DNA of 64,000 nt from Alphaproteobacteria bacterium (GCA_004295055.1 SHNJ01000030.1:1-64000); one strand, 5' to 3'. Shown: positions 1 through 9,275, counted from the first letter of the stretch. Notes: generated by a model from the sequence alone, not told the origin. A program made the numbers and translations.

Positions 1-80
1 GTCGTCATTTCGCGGTCGGCCTGAGTCAAGGCACGATTTGCAATCGACGCTGCTTGGTTGGAAACGATATTGAGTGGCAT
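1..80 (-). CDS. Flagellin, N-terminal fragment (cut by window edge)
   Basis: Reading leftward from an ATG at 80, the 26 visible codons begin MPLNIVSNQAASIANRAL and continue toward TQADREM. This matches the start of the flagellin N-terminal D0 helix, which packs in the filament core and carries the type III export signal. A good ribosome site (AGGAG) lies 8 bases upstream. Only the first codons are inside the window, so length and domain content cannot be checked. The gene diverges from a glycosyltransferase operon that starts at 301, a common arrangement where the operon modifies the flagellin. A hook-associated protein could share this N-terminus, but flagellin is more likely. Confidence 0.75.
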   Translation of the reverse strand, partial: MPLNIVSNQAASIANRALTQADREMT

Positions 81-112
81 TGTTATTCTCCTACATGGAT
101 GATAAATTCGCG

Positions 113-136
113 TGGCTATCCTGCCACACATAGCCA
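113..136 (-). promoter_or_regulatory. Hairpin in the flagellin mRNA leader
   Basis: TGGCTAT (113-119) and ATAGCCA (130-136) form a perfect 7-bp inverted repeat with a 10-base loop, 33-56 bases upstream of the flagellin ATG. In Alphaproteobacteria flagellin translation is often controlled through a structured 5' leader bound by FlbT or a similar factor. That role here is inferred; only the inverted repeat is seen. Confidence 0.35.
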
Positions 137-237
137 TCCTATCTAAGAATAATTAAAATCTACTTAACGCCGGCATAAGTTTTTATAATCGGGCGGTATA
201 TTATATAAAAGCTTGTTTATCTTAGGATCTTTAGATT

Positions 238-267
238 TTGTTAACCATCGCCCTTACATTATAGAAT
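238..267 (+). promoter_or_regulatory. Candidate sigma70-type promoter for the glycosylation operon
   Basis: TTGTTA (238-243) and TAGAAT (262-267) are separated by 18 bases and end 33 bases before the ATG at 301. The -10 matches 5 of 6 consensus positions. No other good promoter was seen ahead of the five co-oriented genes, and no clear sigma28 or sigma54 site was recognised in 81-300. Confidence 0.35.
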
Positions 268-300
268 AAGCTTCCATACCTTCAGATTGTTTCCTAATTT

Positions 301-2538
301 ATGAATTCTACCCCTGAAACCACCGCCAATTGGAAAGTATTTGAATCCCAGCGCGTCAATCGCGAATTGGTGTCCAAGGCGTTTGAATACCATGTAAATC
401 AGAACTTTGTAGAGGCAGAAAAATTATACCGTCAGATATTAGAAGAATTTGCCGATGATCCGACATTGTTAAATCTGCTAGGTACGCTGTTATTGCAAAA
501 AGGCGAGTATGCAGAAGCGGAAACTTTGCTGGCTAAGGCCAATGAATTAAAACCCAATGATAACGAGATACTGAATAACCTTGGTGGCGTTTACCGCAAT
601 TTAGAAAAGTGGAAAGAAGCCGCGGAAGTTTTTGATCAATCACTGCTGCTGAATCGTTACAGCTGGCAAGTGCACGGCAATTTGGCAAAAACAAAATTTG
701 AATTGCAGGAATACGATTCCGCAATTGAGCATGCGCAGACTACATTGGAATTGAATCCGCAATTATATGAAATGCACAAAGTCCTGGCCGACTGTAATAT
801 GCGCCTGCGGAAATGGGAAGATGCGGAAAAATCTTACCGTATTTATCTGGAACATTTCCCCGACGATGGCGAAGCGACCAATAATCTTGCGTTTACTTTG
901 GAGCACTTGAAAAATTGGCAGGAAGCCTGCGACCTTTACAAAAAAGCCTATGATTTGCGTCAGGATTCATACGAAGTTGCCTTGAACTATGGCAATATCC
1001 TGATGTTTTTCAAGCGTTACTTCGATGCGTCCGAAGCATATCGGCATGCGCTGCAACTAAAGCCGCAGCATTTGCCCACGTATTTCCAATTGATCCAAAG
1101 CTTGATCTATCAGTTTCAGCTGGATCGCGCTTATTTCTATGTCAAGATGATGGAAACGGTTCCTGGATATGACAAGGCGCGCATGCGGTCTTTGTCGGAC
1201 CGGGTGATGGAATATGTGTTCGCATTTGAGGACGATCAGGAAGAAGTAGGATCGCAATTTAAAATTTTTGAAAGCGTTCCGCTTACCAATTATCCAAACA
1301 TGTTTATGAATTATTTCAAGTATGCGAAAGATGCGGAAAGCACTTTAAAACTGGCGAATCTTGTAAAGCTGCATGGCGATGCGCTGATTAACAGCACGCC
1401 CGATTTAGAAAAGAAGATTACTAAAACTTTACGGCCAACGCCCCGGAAATATCCGAAAATACGGCTTGGATTCCTATCTTCCGATTTGAAAAGCCATGTG
1501 GTAGCCAAATTCATTCTGCCATTGTTGACCAATTACAATAAAGACTTGATGGAGATACGCTGTTACAGTCCGCAAAAGCAGATCGAAGACGCCATACAAA
1601 AACAAATCCGCAATCTGGTGGATGAATTTCACTATGTCGAACACATGTATAATCATGAACTGGCTGATTTGATATTGAGCGATGATAACGACGTCTTGAT
1701 CGACTTGAACGGATTTACCGCCGATTCGCGCGTTATGTTGATGGCTAAACGTTTGGCTCCTGTGCAAATGGAGTGGGTTGGTTATCCATTTACTACCGGC
1801 ATATCTACTATCGATTATATGATTTTCGACCGGTTCAATAAGCCGGAAATTCCGGGATATGGCGCTGAAGATCCTTTGATTATGCCAAATTCATACGCGT
1901 GCTATGTCATGGGGCAGGAACCGGAATTCGATCCAACTCCGGCTTTCGAAACCAACGGCTATATTACTTTTGGCACCTTTAACAATCCCAATAAATATAC
2001 GCCGACGATTGTGAAATCCTGGGCGAAATGTTTGTTGGCCGTGCCGGATTCCAAATTTCTGATTATTCGCCCCGAAGCAGGATCGGATTTAATGAAAATA
2101 AACGTACGCAAGGAATTCGAAAAGCATGGCGTCGACCCGGAGAGGATTATTTTCTCCGGCAATCCGATGGGCAAACATTTGCATTTATACCGGTATTTGG
2201 ATGTTTCGCTGGATGTGTTTCCATTGACCGGAGGCACCACGACTTGCGAATCCATGAGCATGGGCGTACCGGTGGTCAGCCGGTATATGGAGGCGCATCA
2301 TAGCCGCTTGAGCCGCAGTTTCATTTCCAACGCTGGATTCCCGGATTTGTGCGCGGACAACGAAGATGGTTTTGTAAATATCGCCGCAAATTTGGCCAAT
2401 GACACGAAGTTGCTGCGATGGCTGCATGCCAATATGCGTCCTATCATGCATTCATCGCCGTTATGCGATGACAAGTTGTTTGCGTCCGATTTTGAAATAG
2501 CCATGCAAACTGTGGTGGAAAAACATGGGCTTCGCTGA
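301..2538 (+). CDS. TPR-containing GT41 (OGT/SPINDLY-like) glycosyltransferase 1
   Basis: This 745-residue protein has tetratricopeptide repeats over roughly residues 25-280 (for example LNLLGTLLLQKGEYAEAE) and a C-terminal GT41 catalytic region from about residue 385. GT41 enzymes such as eukaryotic OGT transfer a sugar, often GlcNAc from UDP-GlcNAc, to Ser or Thr. Family landmarks are present: SSDLKSHVVAKF with the conserved His near 399, APVQMEWVGYPFTTG, the FNNPNKY segment with Lys near 565 (matching the nucleotide-binding Lys of OGT), and LTGGTTTCESMSMGVPVVS. No strong Shine-Dalgarno precedes the ATG. The stop overlaps the next gene by 14 bases. The position opposite flagellin suggests it glycosylates flagellin in the cytoplasm before export. 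The donor sugar is unknown. Confidence 0.85.
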   Translation: MNSTPETTANWKVFESQRVNRELVSKAFEYHVNQNFVEAEKLYRQILEEFADDPTLLNLLGTLLLQKGEYAEAETLLAKANELKPNDNEILNNLGGVYRNLEKWKEAAEVFDQSLLLNRYSWQVHGNLAKTKFELQEYDSAIEHAQTTLELNPQLYEMHKVLADCNMRLRKWEDAEKSYRIYLEHFPDDGEATNNLAFTLEHLKNWQEACDLYKKAYDLRQDSYEVALNYGNILMFFKRYFDASEAYRHALQLKPQHLPTYFQLIQSLIYQFQLDRAYFYVKMMETVPGYDKARMRSLSDRVMEYVFAFEDDQEEVGSQFKIFESVPLTNYPNMFMNYFKYAKDAESTLKLANLVKLHGDALINSTPDLEKKITKTLRPTPRKYPKIRLGFLSSDLKSHVVAKFILPLLTNYNKDLMEIRCYSPQKQIEDAIQKQIRNLVDEFHYVEHMYNHELADLILSDDNDVLIDLNGFTADSRVMLMAKRLAPVQMEWVGYPFTTGISTIDYMIFDRFNKPEIPGYGAEDPLIMPNSYACYVMGQEPEFDPTPAFETNGYITFGTFNNPNKYTPTIVKSWAKCLLAVPDSKFLIIRPEAGSDLMKINVRKEFEKHGVDPERIIFSGNPMGKHLHLYRYLDVSLDVFPLTGGTTTCESMSMGVPVVSRYMEAHHSRLSRSFISNAGFPDLCADNEDGFVNIAANLANDTKLLRWLHANMRPIMHSSPLCDDKLFASDFEIAMQTVVEKHGLR

Positions 2539-4705
2539 TGCCGCCGCCAAGAAAATAGATACCATGCTGCAGCAGGCTTTGACCGCTCATGCGCAAGGCA
2601 ATATTGCTGGCGCTATTCAAATATTGACTCAAATTATAGACATAATGCCGGATCACCCGGATGCGCTGAATTTGCGCGGTACCATGTATTTCCTGCAGGG
2701 TAATTTTACGGATGCGTTGACCGACCAGGCCAGGGCGGTGAGTCTGGATCCTGGATTTGTCGATTTTCGCAACAATTACGCGGTTACCTTGCGCAAAGCG
2801 GGCGTGTTAGCGGAAGCGGAGAAACAGCTGTCGGAAGCTTTGCGGCTTGCCCCACAGGATTTCAAATCCAATTTCAATTTGGGTCAATTGCTATATTCAG
2901 ACTTGAACCGGTATAAGGATGCGCTGCCATATCTAAGTCTTGCGGTCAAACTGAAACCGGATCACGGATCGGCGCAGCGTCTGTATGCTTCGGCATTATT
3001 GCTGTTGCATGAACCGGCCAAGGCTTTGCAGCATTTTTTAATAGCGGAGCAGGCAGGCCAGAATGACACGGAATTATTGGCCGCGATTGCATCTTGCCTC
3101 TATGTCGGCGGGAACTACTCGAAAACCCAGGCTTATTGTCAAAGAATTCTTCAGAAAGATCCTAAGTCAGGCAAAGCGCACTTTCTAAGCGGTTGCGTTC
3201 TGGCGGATCAAGGCAATCACGCGGCCGCTATTATCGCTTTGAAAAAATCCTTGGAATTGGAACCGGATTCTTTTGACGCACGTAATAAATTACTATCTTC
3301 ACTGCTCACCAATAAGGAATTAGCAACGGCAAAAACAGTATTGGATTATTGGACGGACAAGCCGGAACTATTGGCACAGCCATTTGTTATGATACATCAA
3401 TATAATTATTATACCGGTACCGGCGATTTCTCGGCTTTACGCCAGCATCCGAATATTTTGCGCCTAAAGGATCTGGAAACGGACCCGTTGTTTGCTTCCG
3501 GACTTTCGATGATTGGCCTTGTGATGGCGGAAGACGACGAAACATCGCGTCAACTGTATAAATATCAGCGCAACTGGGGAAAATTCTGGGAAAAACGGTC
3601 ATCTGGTATAAAGACCAAGCGTAAGTTTTTAACGGCGCGGCGGCCGCGCACAGTTGGGCTGTTGTCCGCCGATTTTCGTGACCATTCCGTCGGTAAATTT
3701 CTGCTGCCGCTGATCGATCAAGTGGATAAAAGTAAAATCGAATTTTATGGTTACAGCCTTTTGCCCGGCGTTGGCGATCGGGTGCATGATTACTTCCAAA
3801 AACAAATGGGCAAGTTTAAGGATGTATCGAAAAAACAGCCGGACGAAGTTGCCTCTATTATTGCCGAAGACGATGTCGATATTATTATTGATTTGAACGG
3901 CATGACCATGGGTGGGTGCAGCCAGGCTTTTGCCTCGCGCTGCGCGCCAGTGCAAATGACATGGCTGGGTTATCCTTTTTCCACCGGGTTAAAAGACTGC
4001 GACTATATGCTGGTGGATGCGTTTTTGAATCCGCCCAGCACCGAATGCATGAGCGAAAAACCATTGATCTTGGGTGGCAGCAGTTATCTTTGCTTTGGTG
4101 CGGCGGAACCGCGCCCGATCGGCGATCTGCCATACGACAGAAACGGTTATATCACCTTTGGTTCGCTGAATAATCCATATAAACTCGGAACCAAAACCAT
4201 CGATTTATGGCGCGCCGTTTTGCAGGCCGTTCCGTCGGCCAGATTGCTTTATATTCGCCCGGAATTCGCCGATGCGACAATGCGGGAAAATATCATTCAA
4301 TCGATTGCCACCGATGGTGTTAACGCAGACCGTTTAATATTAAAGGCTAATTATTTGCCATCGCATTTGGATTACTATAATGAAATGGATATCTCGCTGG
4401 ATACATATCCGGTTACTGGCGGCACCACCACCATGGAAAGTCTGTGGATGGGCGTGCCTGTAGTCAGCCGTCATGGCACACAAATTCATCAACGCGTGTC
4501 CTACAGCATTATGAATTATGCGGGGCTGGGTAATCTATGCGTAGACCGCGATCAATATTATGTCGAGCTGGCAGCGCATCTAACCACGGAGCAAGGCAAG
4601 CTGCGCGAATGGCGTAAAACATTGCGGGAACATTTGATGAAAACCACCTTGATTGATTCCAGGCAATTCATCAATGCCTTCACCGATGCTATGTTATCTG
4701 TTTAA
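2525..4705 (+). CDS. TPR-containing GT41 (OGT/SPINDLY-like) glycosyltransferase 2
   Basis: This 726-residue paralogue of the preceding gene has the same plan: TPRs over about residues 10-265, a less clear linker, and a GT41 domain from about residue 370. It keeps LLSADFRDHSVGKF (His near 387), CAPVQMTWLGYPFSTGLKD, GSLNNPYKLG (Lys near 553) and PVTGGTTTMESLWMGVPVVS. The TPR arms differ much more between the two copies than the catalytic motifs do, which fits different protein targets or sites. The start overlaps the previous stop by 14 bases, so translation is probably coupled. Both copies look intact, so neither is obviously a degenerate duplicate. Confidence 0.85.
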   Translation: MGFADAAAKKIDTMLQQALTAHAQGNIAGAIQILTQIIDIMPDHPDALNLRGTMYFLQGNFTDALTDQARAVSLDPGFVDFRNNYAVTLRKAGVLAEAEKQLSEALRLAPQDFKSNFNLGQLLYSDLNRYKDALPYLSLAVKLKPDHGSAQRLYASALLLLHEPAKALQHFLIAEQAGQNDTELLAAIASCLYVGGNYSKTQAYCQRILQKDPKSGKAHFLSGCVLADQGNHAAAIIALKKSLELEPDSFDARNKLLSSLLTNKELATAKTVLDYWTDKPELLAQPFVMIHQYNYYTGTGDFSALRQHPNILRLKDLETDPLFASGLSMIGLVMAEDDETSRQLYKYQRNWGKFWEKRSSGIKTKRKFLTARRPRTVGLLSADFRDHSVGKFLLPLIDQVDKSKIEFYGYSLLPGVGDRVHDYFQKQMGKFKDVSKKQPDEVASIIAEDDVDIIIDLNGMTMGGCSQAFASRCAPVQMTWLGYPFSTGLKDCDYMLVDAFLNPPSTECMSEKPLILGGSSYLCFGAAEPRPIGDLPYDRNGYITFGSLNNPYKLGTKTIDLWRAVLQAVPSARLLYIRPEFADATMRENIIQSIATDGVNADRLILKANYLPSHLDYYNEMDISLDTYPVTGGTTTMESLWMGVPVVSRHGTQIHQRVSYSIMNYAGLGNLCVDRDQYYVELAAHLTTEQGKLREWRKTLREHLMKTTLIDSRQFINAFTDAMLSV

Positions 4706-4722
4706 TAGGATCGAATAACTAT

Positions 4723-5574
4723 ATGGATTCATTAATTAAATCAAAAAGACCAATCACCGTGCTGGGGGCGGGCGGTTTCGTCGGATCGCACTTGGTCAGC
4801 TATATGCGCACGCGTGGGCTCGATCCGCAGGCGCCGCTGAAAAACGATGATTCTATTTTTGGCAGGGATTTAGGATATGTCGTGTATTGTATTGGCCTTA
4901 CCGCCGATTATGCCAAACGGCCCTTTGATACCGTCGAAGCGCATACTTCCTTGCTGTCCCGGATTTTAAAAGAATCGACTTATGAATCTTTGGTCTATTT
5001 GTCATCCACTCGTTTATATGATTCGGGGCAGGGTGGCGGCAAGGAATCGCAGGATTTGATTGTGAACCCGCATAATCCGCGCCATTCCTATGATTTGTCC
5101 AAGGCATTGGGCGAATGGTTGTGCCTGCATACTTCGAATGGCAAGGCGCGTGTGGCGCGCTTGGCTTCGGTTTATTCGCATGATTTAACCGATCGCAATT
5201 TTTTGCACACAACAATCGAGCATGCTTTGCTGGGCCGCAATTTTACCTTGGATTCCAATCCGGACGCGGCGCGGGATTATGTGTATATCGACGATGTTTG
5301 CGCGGCAATTCTGGCGATGCTGGAACACAAACAATCGGATATTTACAATGTGGCTAGCGGACAAAATGTCAGTAATCGCGAATTATTCGCCATGTTGCAG
5401 ACACATTTGGGCATTACTGTAACCGGAACCCAAAGCGGCGCTGTTGCCAAAGCACCTTTGATCGATATTTCCAAATTAAAATCCGATTTTGGCTTACGCC
5501 CCGCGTTACTGGCCGATAAAATGTCCTATCTAATGGAATCTAACAAAACTCTACGGGCTAATGGAACTCGTTAA
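4723..5574 (+). CDS. NAD-dependent epimerase/dehydratase (extended SDR family)
   Basis: The 283-residue protein opens with a Rossmann dinucleotide-binding motif, GAGGFVGSHL, near residues 16-25. It has the SDR catalytic pattern around YLSSTRLYD and a YxxxK at HSYDLSKALGE near residue 125, followed by the DYVYIDDVCAAI segment typical of nucleotide-sugar epimerases and dehydratases. It probably makes or alters a nucleotide sugar. It follows the two GT41 genes by 17 bases and overlaps the next gene by 14, so it is in the same operon and may supply their donor or process the added sugar. The exact substrate cannot be told from sequence. Confidence 0.8.
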   Translation: MDSLIKSKRPITVLGAGGFVGSHLVSYMRTRGLDPQAPLKNDDSIFGRDLGYVVYCIGLTADYAKRPFDTVEAHTSLLSRILKESTYESLVYLSSTRLYDSGQGGGKESQDLIVNPHNPRHSYDLSKALGEWLCLHTSNGKARVARLASVYSHDLTDRNFLHTTIEHALLGRNFTLDSNPDAARDYVYIDDVCAAILAMLEHKQSDIYNVASGQNVSNRELFAMLQTHLGITVTGTQSGAVAKAPLIDISKLKSDFGLRPALLADKMSYLMESNKTLRANGTR

Positions 5575-6223
5575 TACCAGCCGCCGGGAAATTGTCGAAC
5601 TGCTCAGTGGGCAGTTGAATAATCTTTTTCCGGACAAACATGATCTCAGCGTAAAATCGACGATTAGTCGGATTATTGATTCTGGGTTGGAACGCATGCG
5701 CAAGCCGGTGAAGTTATGCCGCATGTGGCCGGATAATAAATTTTCGCCGCTGCATTCCAATCAATATGCGGTGTTTTTGTATTTTATGGCCAATTCCACT
5801 TGGAAAGAATTGAAAGATATCGAGGTCGCATCGAAACTGTATTATTTAAACAAGGCGCTCAACGGCCTTGAGATTTTTTATGAAATAGATCTGCCGGAAA
5901 TTTTCTGCATTCCGCATTCGCCCGGGATTGTTTTGTCACGCGCGCATTATGCCAATTATTTGGTGCTATACCAGAATTCCACCGTAGGCCGTGTGCATCC
6001 CGAAGAATTGCCGCATTTTGCCGAAGGCGTGGTGTTGTATCCGAATTCGGCGGTCATTGGAAAATGTAAAATCGGCGCGAAAACCATTGTGGCGCAAGGC
6101 CAATCGGTGATCGATGCCGATACGCCCGGCAATTGCGTGGTGTTCAATAACAGCGGAAAATTGATATTTAAAGAACCGAAATTCGATATGATGAATTATT
6201 TTTTCAGAATGGATCAAGCGTAG
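5561..6223 (+). CDS. Left-handed beta-helix acyltransferase-like protein (CysE-like fold)
   Basis: This 220-residue protein has an alpha-helical N-terminal half and a C-terminal hexapeptide-type stretch (for example VVLYPNSAVIGKCKIGAKTIVAQGQSV is split by the repeat pattern), resembling serine acetyltransferases and sugar O- or N-acetyltransferases. The helix region includes IPHSPGIVLSRAHYANYLVL, where an acetyltransferase would place a catalytic His. The repeat region is short, with only a few coils, so a reduced or structural role is possible. The start overlaps the epimerase stop by 14 bases. In this operon it most likely acylates a sugar intermediate; that is inference. Confidence 0.55.
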   Translation: MELVNTSRREIVELLSGQLNNLFPDKHDLSVKSTISRIIDSGLERMRKPVKLCRMWPDNKFSPLHSNQYAVFLYFMANSTWKELKDIEVASKLYYLNKALNGLEIFYEIDLPEIFCIPHSPGIVLSRAHYANYLVLYQNSTVGRVHPEELPHFAEGVVLYPNSAVIGKCKIGAKTIVAQGQSVIDADTPGNCVVFNNSGKLIFKEPKFDMMNYFFRMDQA

Positions 6224-6232
6224 GAGTATTGT

Positions 6233-7447
6233 ATGGCCATGGCAAAAAAAGCAGTAAAGGCAAAATCGAAAAAACAGGCGCGCAAGTCCAAGGGGCCGAA
6301 AGCGCGCAAAAAATCGGTGATTACCAAGGCCTATGTTGCCAATCAAACCACATTGGCGGGATTGTCCGGCGCCGATCAGAAATTGATACTGGCGCTGCAA
6401 AATTTGGGCGATTTTCCAGAAGCAAGGGAAGTAATTGTTTCCGCTTTGCGGGAAATTGAAAAAACCGTGATGCTGCCGATTAACCGTAGCGTGCGCGAGG
6501 AACTGACCGGCCCGATTTGCGATGCTTTATTTAAATTTTCGGGGGTACAGCATAAGAAATTGGCCGATGGCACCGATTTCAGTTTCGTGTACCGTTCCAA
6601 AATTGCCCGTGATTTCATTTTATCGCCGGATCCAAAACCGGATCATGTGTTTGAACCGCAAACCACCAAATTATTCGTCAAGTTATGCAAGGGCGTAAAA
6701 CATGTGCTGATTGGCGGCGCCTATGCCGGAGATCATGCTATTGTGGGGGCTAAGGTTGCGGCCAAATCGGGCGGCATTATTCATTGTTTTGAGCCTTCGG
6801 ACGAACAGCGCAATTTATTGCTGCACAATGCCGATGATAATAGTGTGAATGGGCAAATTAAATCCAGCGAACTAGGTTTATGGTCTAAGGGCAATACAAT
6901 TTTGGAGTTGGCCGGTAACGACGCCTTTGCTTATGCCCGCGAATTGCGCGGCAACAAAAAGGGTAAAATCACGTTCAAAGCAACATCGATCGATGCCTAT
7001 GGCAAGAAAAACAAAATTAAGAACTTCGACCTGATTTTGATGGATATCGAAGGATCGGAATTGCCGGCCCTGCAAGGCGCGGCGCATTATTTATCGCAGC
7101 CAAAAGGCCAAGCGCCGAATATCATTTTCGAGGTGCATAGATTCTATGTCGATTGGTCAAAAGGTTTGGAAAATTCCGATATCGTCAAATATCTGCGTAA
7201 ATTCGGATATCATGTTTACGCGATGCGCGATTTCCAATCGAACGTGCCGATGCGCGGTTGTAAGATTGAATTGATGGAGCCAAAAGACGTGTATTTGCAC
7301 GGCCCCCCACACGGATTCAATATGCTGGCGGTCAAAGACGATTCCATCGTGCGCGGCGACAAGGATTTCCGCATCGTTAAAGGCGTCAGCCCGAAATTAT
7401 TGCTGCACAAAGATCCAAAATTGCATTGGCCAGCGGAGTGGCAATAG
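6233..7447 (+). CDS. FkbM-family SAM-dependent methyltransferase
   Basis: This 404-residue protein starts with a very Lys-rich segment of about 35 residues. An FkbM-type Rossmann methyltransferase core follows from about residue 155: VLIGGAYAGDHAIVGAK (SAM loop), HCFEPSDEQRNLL (acidic residue for the ribose) and LILMDIEGSELPALQGA, the signature FkbM acidic motif near residue 270. FkbM enzymes usually O-methylate sugars or other hydroxyls. An AGGAG site 6 bases before 6233 supports this start, although a second ATG follows at 6239. It ends the five-gene operon and may methylate the glycan placed on flagellin. The basic tail is unusual for the family. Confidence 0.8.
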   Translation: MAMAKKAVKAKSKKQARKSKGPKARKKSVITKAYVANQTTLAGLSGADQKLILALQNLGDFPEAREVIVSALREIEKTVMLPINRSVREELTGPICDALFKFSGVQHKKLADGTDFSFVYRSKIARDFILSPDPKPDHVFEPQTTKLFVKLCKGVKHVLIGGAYAGDHAIVGAKVAAKSGGIIHCFEPSDEQRNLLLHNADDNSVNGQIKSSELGLWSKGNTILELAGNDAFAYARELRGNKKGKITFKATSIDAYGKKNKIKNFDLILMDIEGSELPALQGAAHYLSQPKGQAPNIIFEVHRFYVDWSKGLENSDIVKYLRKFGYHVYAMRDFQSNVPMRGCKIELMEPKDVYLHGPPHGFNMLAVKDDSIVRGDKDFRIVKGVSPKLLLHKDPKLHWPAEWQ

Positions 7448-7476
7448 CATAAAATTATCTAGCAAGAACAAAGTCT

Positions 7477-7499
7477 TGGAATGCATTTATGATTCCAGG
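7477..7499 (+). terminator. Weak hairpin after the glycosylation operon
   Basis: CTTGGAAT and ATTCCAGG pair across a 9-base loop about 30 bases after the FkbM stop. There is no T-run, so termination here would be weak or Rho-assisted. The rest of 7448-7628 is AT-rich and probably holds the promoter of the next gene, but I saw no convincing -35/-10 pair. Confidence 0.25.
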
Positions 7500-7628
7500 G
7501 AATAGTATTGCTTTATTTATTAGAAAAGTAATCGATTGCTGCTATATTGGGCGTCAATATTGTGGCTTATTGCATATTCTATAAATTAGAATAGAAATAC
7601 GTTATTGTATATTTAATGGAATGCACCG

Positions 7629-9227
7629 ATGACTGAAGCGATTGGCCCCATAGCAGGCGATAACGGACCAGAACAGGCAGTATCTGCCGATTCTGTTTCC
7701 GCACCAAAAGTTCCTTTGTACAGGCGTCCTGGCGTATGGATGACGGGGCTTTTCTTCGGCGTGATTGGCGTTATGGGAATTTGGGGTGTCAGAAATGGAC
7801 AATTGCACGAACGCATTGCCCAATTGAGAGATCCATCCAGCAACGTTATTGATACCGCCAATCTTTATCGAAATTCCCAAAATCAAAAGCCGAAAGAAAT
7901 AGTTTTCTTTTATGCGCCGCCGAATGCAAAAAACAGCACGGCCATGATGTCCAATGGCGCATATTTTTATGTAGACGATAAAGGCTTGCTCCATTTTGGG
8001 GCTGTGCGCGGCGATGCTAAAATAACGGGCGATTGGCAGCAATTTGAACAGTTTAAGAAATCGGTTGGGGCGGATCGCGGCAGCGACGACCCTGAAAAGA
8101 AATTGCATAAATATCAAGGAATGATGTATGTCGCGCCAGCGGCAGCGAATCTAGTAGGGCAAGGCTTTGCCGCTTGCGACTTGCAATTCTTCTGTATGGG
8201 GGACAAGGTTCAAGGATTCCAAGCCGCACAGTTCGCCGCCGATCATGTGCGAAGATTGCAATCTTTCCAGGATGCAGCTAAAACCGGCGATCTTGTCGCT
8301 TTTATTGTGCCGCTTGGCGATGCGAATGAATCCCGGCCTTTTGATATTTCTTTTGCAACAAGAGTAACAGGTAGAGATGCCGAATTACAGCTGGCTCAAG
8401 TAACCCGTGTATTTTCCGAAATTGCAATAGGCGCGGCTTCTAAACCCCAAAATCATTTGCTTTCCGCGCAAACCGTAGAGAGTTTGCCAACAGATAACCG
8501 CGGCTATTGGATAGATTTATATAGTTATGCGCGTGCCCGCGATACGTCGGTGAATTTGGTGCTGCCAAACAGGAATTATGCCGGCGGCCGCAAAGTTACT
8601 GCTTATACGCCCATGATGATTATGGAAGCGGATAAAGCAGGCAATTTGACGATTACGGAATTTGGTTTTGAAAATAGGATTGAGCAGCCACCCGGCAATG
8701 TATTGTATGCCGAACCATATGCCAAAGTATATCAAAGGCCGACTGCGGTTACAGAAGAAGAAAAAGCTTCCGGAATTACGATCGGATTCCGATCCCTTGC
8801 AGAAGCGGGTTGGATTGAAAAATCTGTCTGGCATGGCGATGATGCCATTAAATTCATTACCGACAAGCGGGACGGTATTAGCCGGCTTGCACTAGACACA
8901 TCGACGGCGCCGGAAATTCCGCAGCGGACAATAGAGGTTCAGTGTCAGGAAATGGGTCCAAATGATCCGCCTGTATCGGGCGAGTCCCAGTTTTATCTTT
9001 GGGGGACGGACGGCAAGGCTAGATACGGCATGGTCGATGTGTTGCGCAGCGTTAGAATCTTTGGCATGCAGATTGAAATTATTTCTTCAAAAAGCCTGCG
9101 CGATCAATTTTATCCTCCCAGCATCCAGCATAATTCTGACTCTGCGACGCAAGCAGCGCCAAGTTCATCTTCTGCCGCGGATTCGTTCAGCAAGCCATAT
9201 CTTAGAGATGCGGGACGCCAACGTTAG
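7629..9227 (+). CDS. Unrecognised membrane-anchored protein, 532 residues
   Basis: I do not recognise this family. Residues 1-33 are polar and Pro-rich. One hydrophobic segment near 36-55 (GLFFGVIGVMGIWG) follows basic residues (LYRRPG), so the topology is probably a short cytoplasmic tail, one membrane span and a large periplasmic domain of about 470 residues. That domain has no repeats or catalytic motif that I can name, and the last 35 residues are Ser/Ala-rich and probably disordered. The gene is alone between an AT-rich region and a strong terminator at 9245, so it is probably monocistronic. It neighbours the flagellin modification operon, but no functional link is visible. Confidence 0.7.
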   Translation: MTEAIGPIAGDNGPEQAVSADSVSAPKVPLYRRPGVWMTGLFFGVIGVMGIWGVRNGQLHERIAQLRDPSSNVIDTANLYRNSQNQKPKEIVFFYAPPNAKNSTAMMSNGAYFYVDDKGLLHFGAVRGDAKITGDWQQFEQFKKSVGADRGSDDPEKKLHKYQGMMYVAPAAANLVGQGFAACDLQFFCMGDKVQGFQAAQFAADHVRRLQSFQDAAKTGDLVAFIVPLGDANESRPFDISFATRVTGRDAELQLAQVTRVFSEIAIGAASKPQNHLLSAQTVESLPTDNRGYWIDLYSYARARDTSVNLVLPNRNYAGGRKVTAYTPMMIMEADKAGNLTITEFGFENRIEQPPGNVLYAEPYAKVYQRPTAVTEEEKASGITIGFRSLAEAGWIEKSVWHGDDAIKFITDKRDGISRLALDTSTAPEIPQRTIEVQCQEMGPNDPPVSGESQFYLWGTDGKARYGMVDVLRSVRIFGMQIEIISSKSLRDQFYPPSIQHNSDSATQAAPSSSSAADSFSKPYLRDAGRQR

Positions 9228-9244
9228 GCAATCAATTTCAATAA

Positions 9245-9275
9245 AAACCGTCAGGGCAATCTGACGGTTTTTTTT
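9245..9275 (+). terminator. Rho-independent terminator after the 532-residue gene
   Basis: AAACCGTCAG (9245-9254) pairs with CTGACGGTTT (9261-9270) around a six-base loop, followed by an eight-base T-run. It lies 18 bases after the stop at 9227. Confidence 0.9.
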
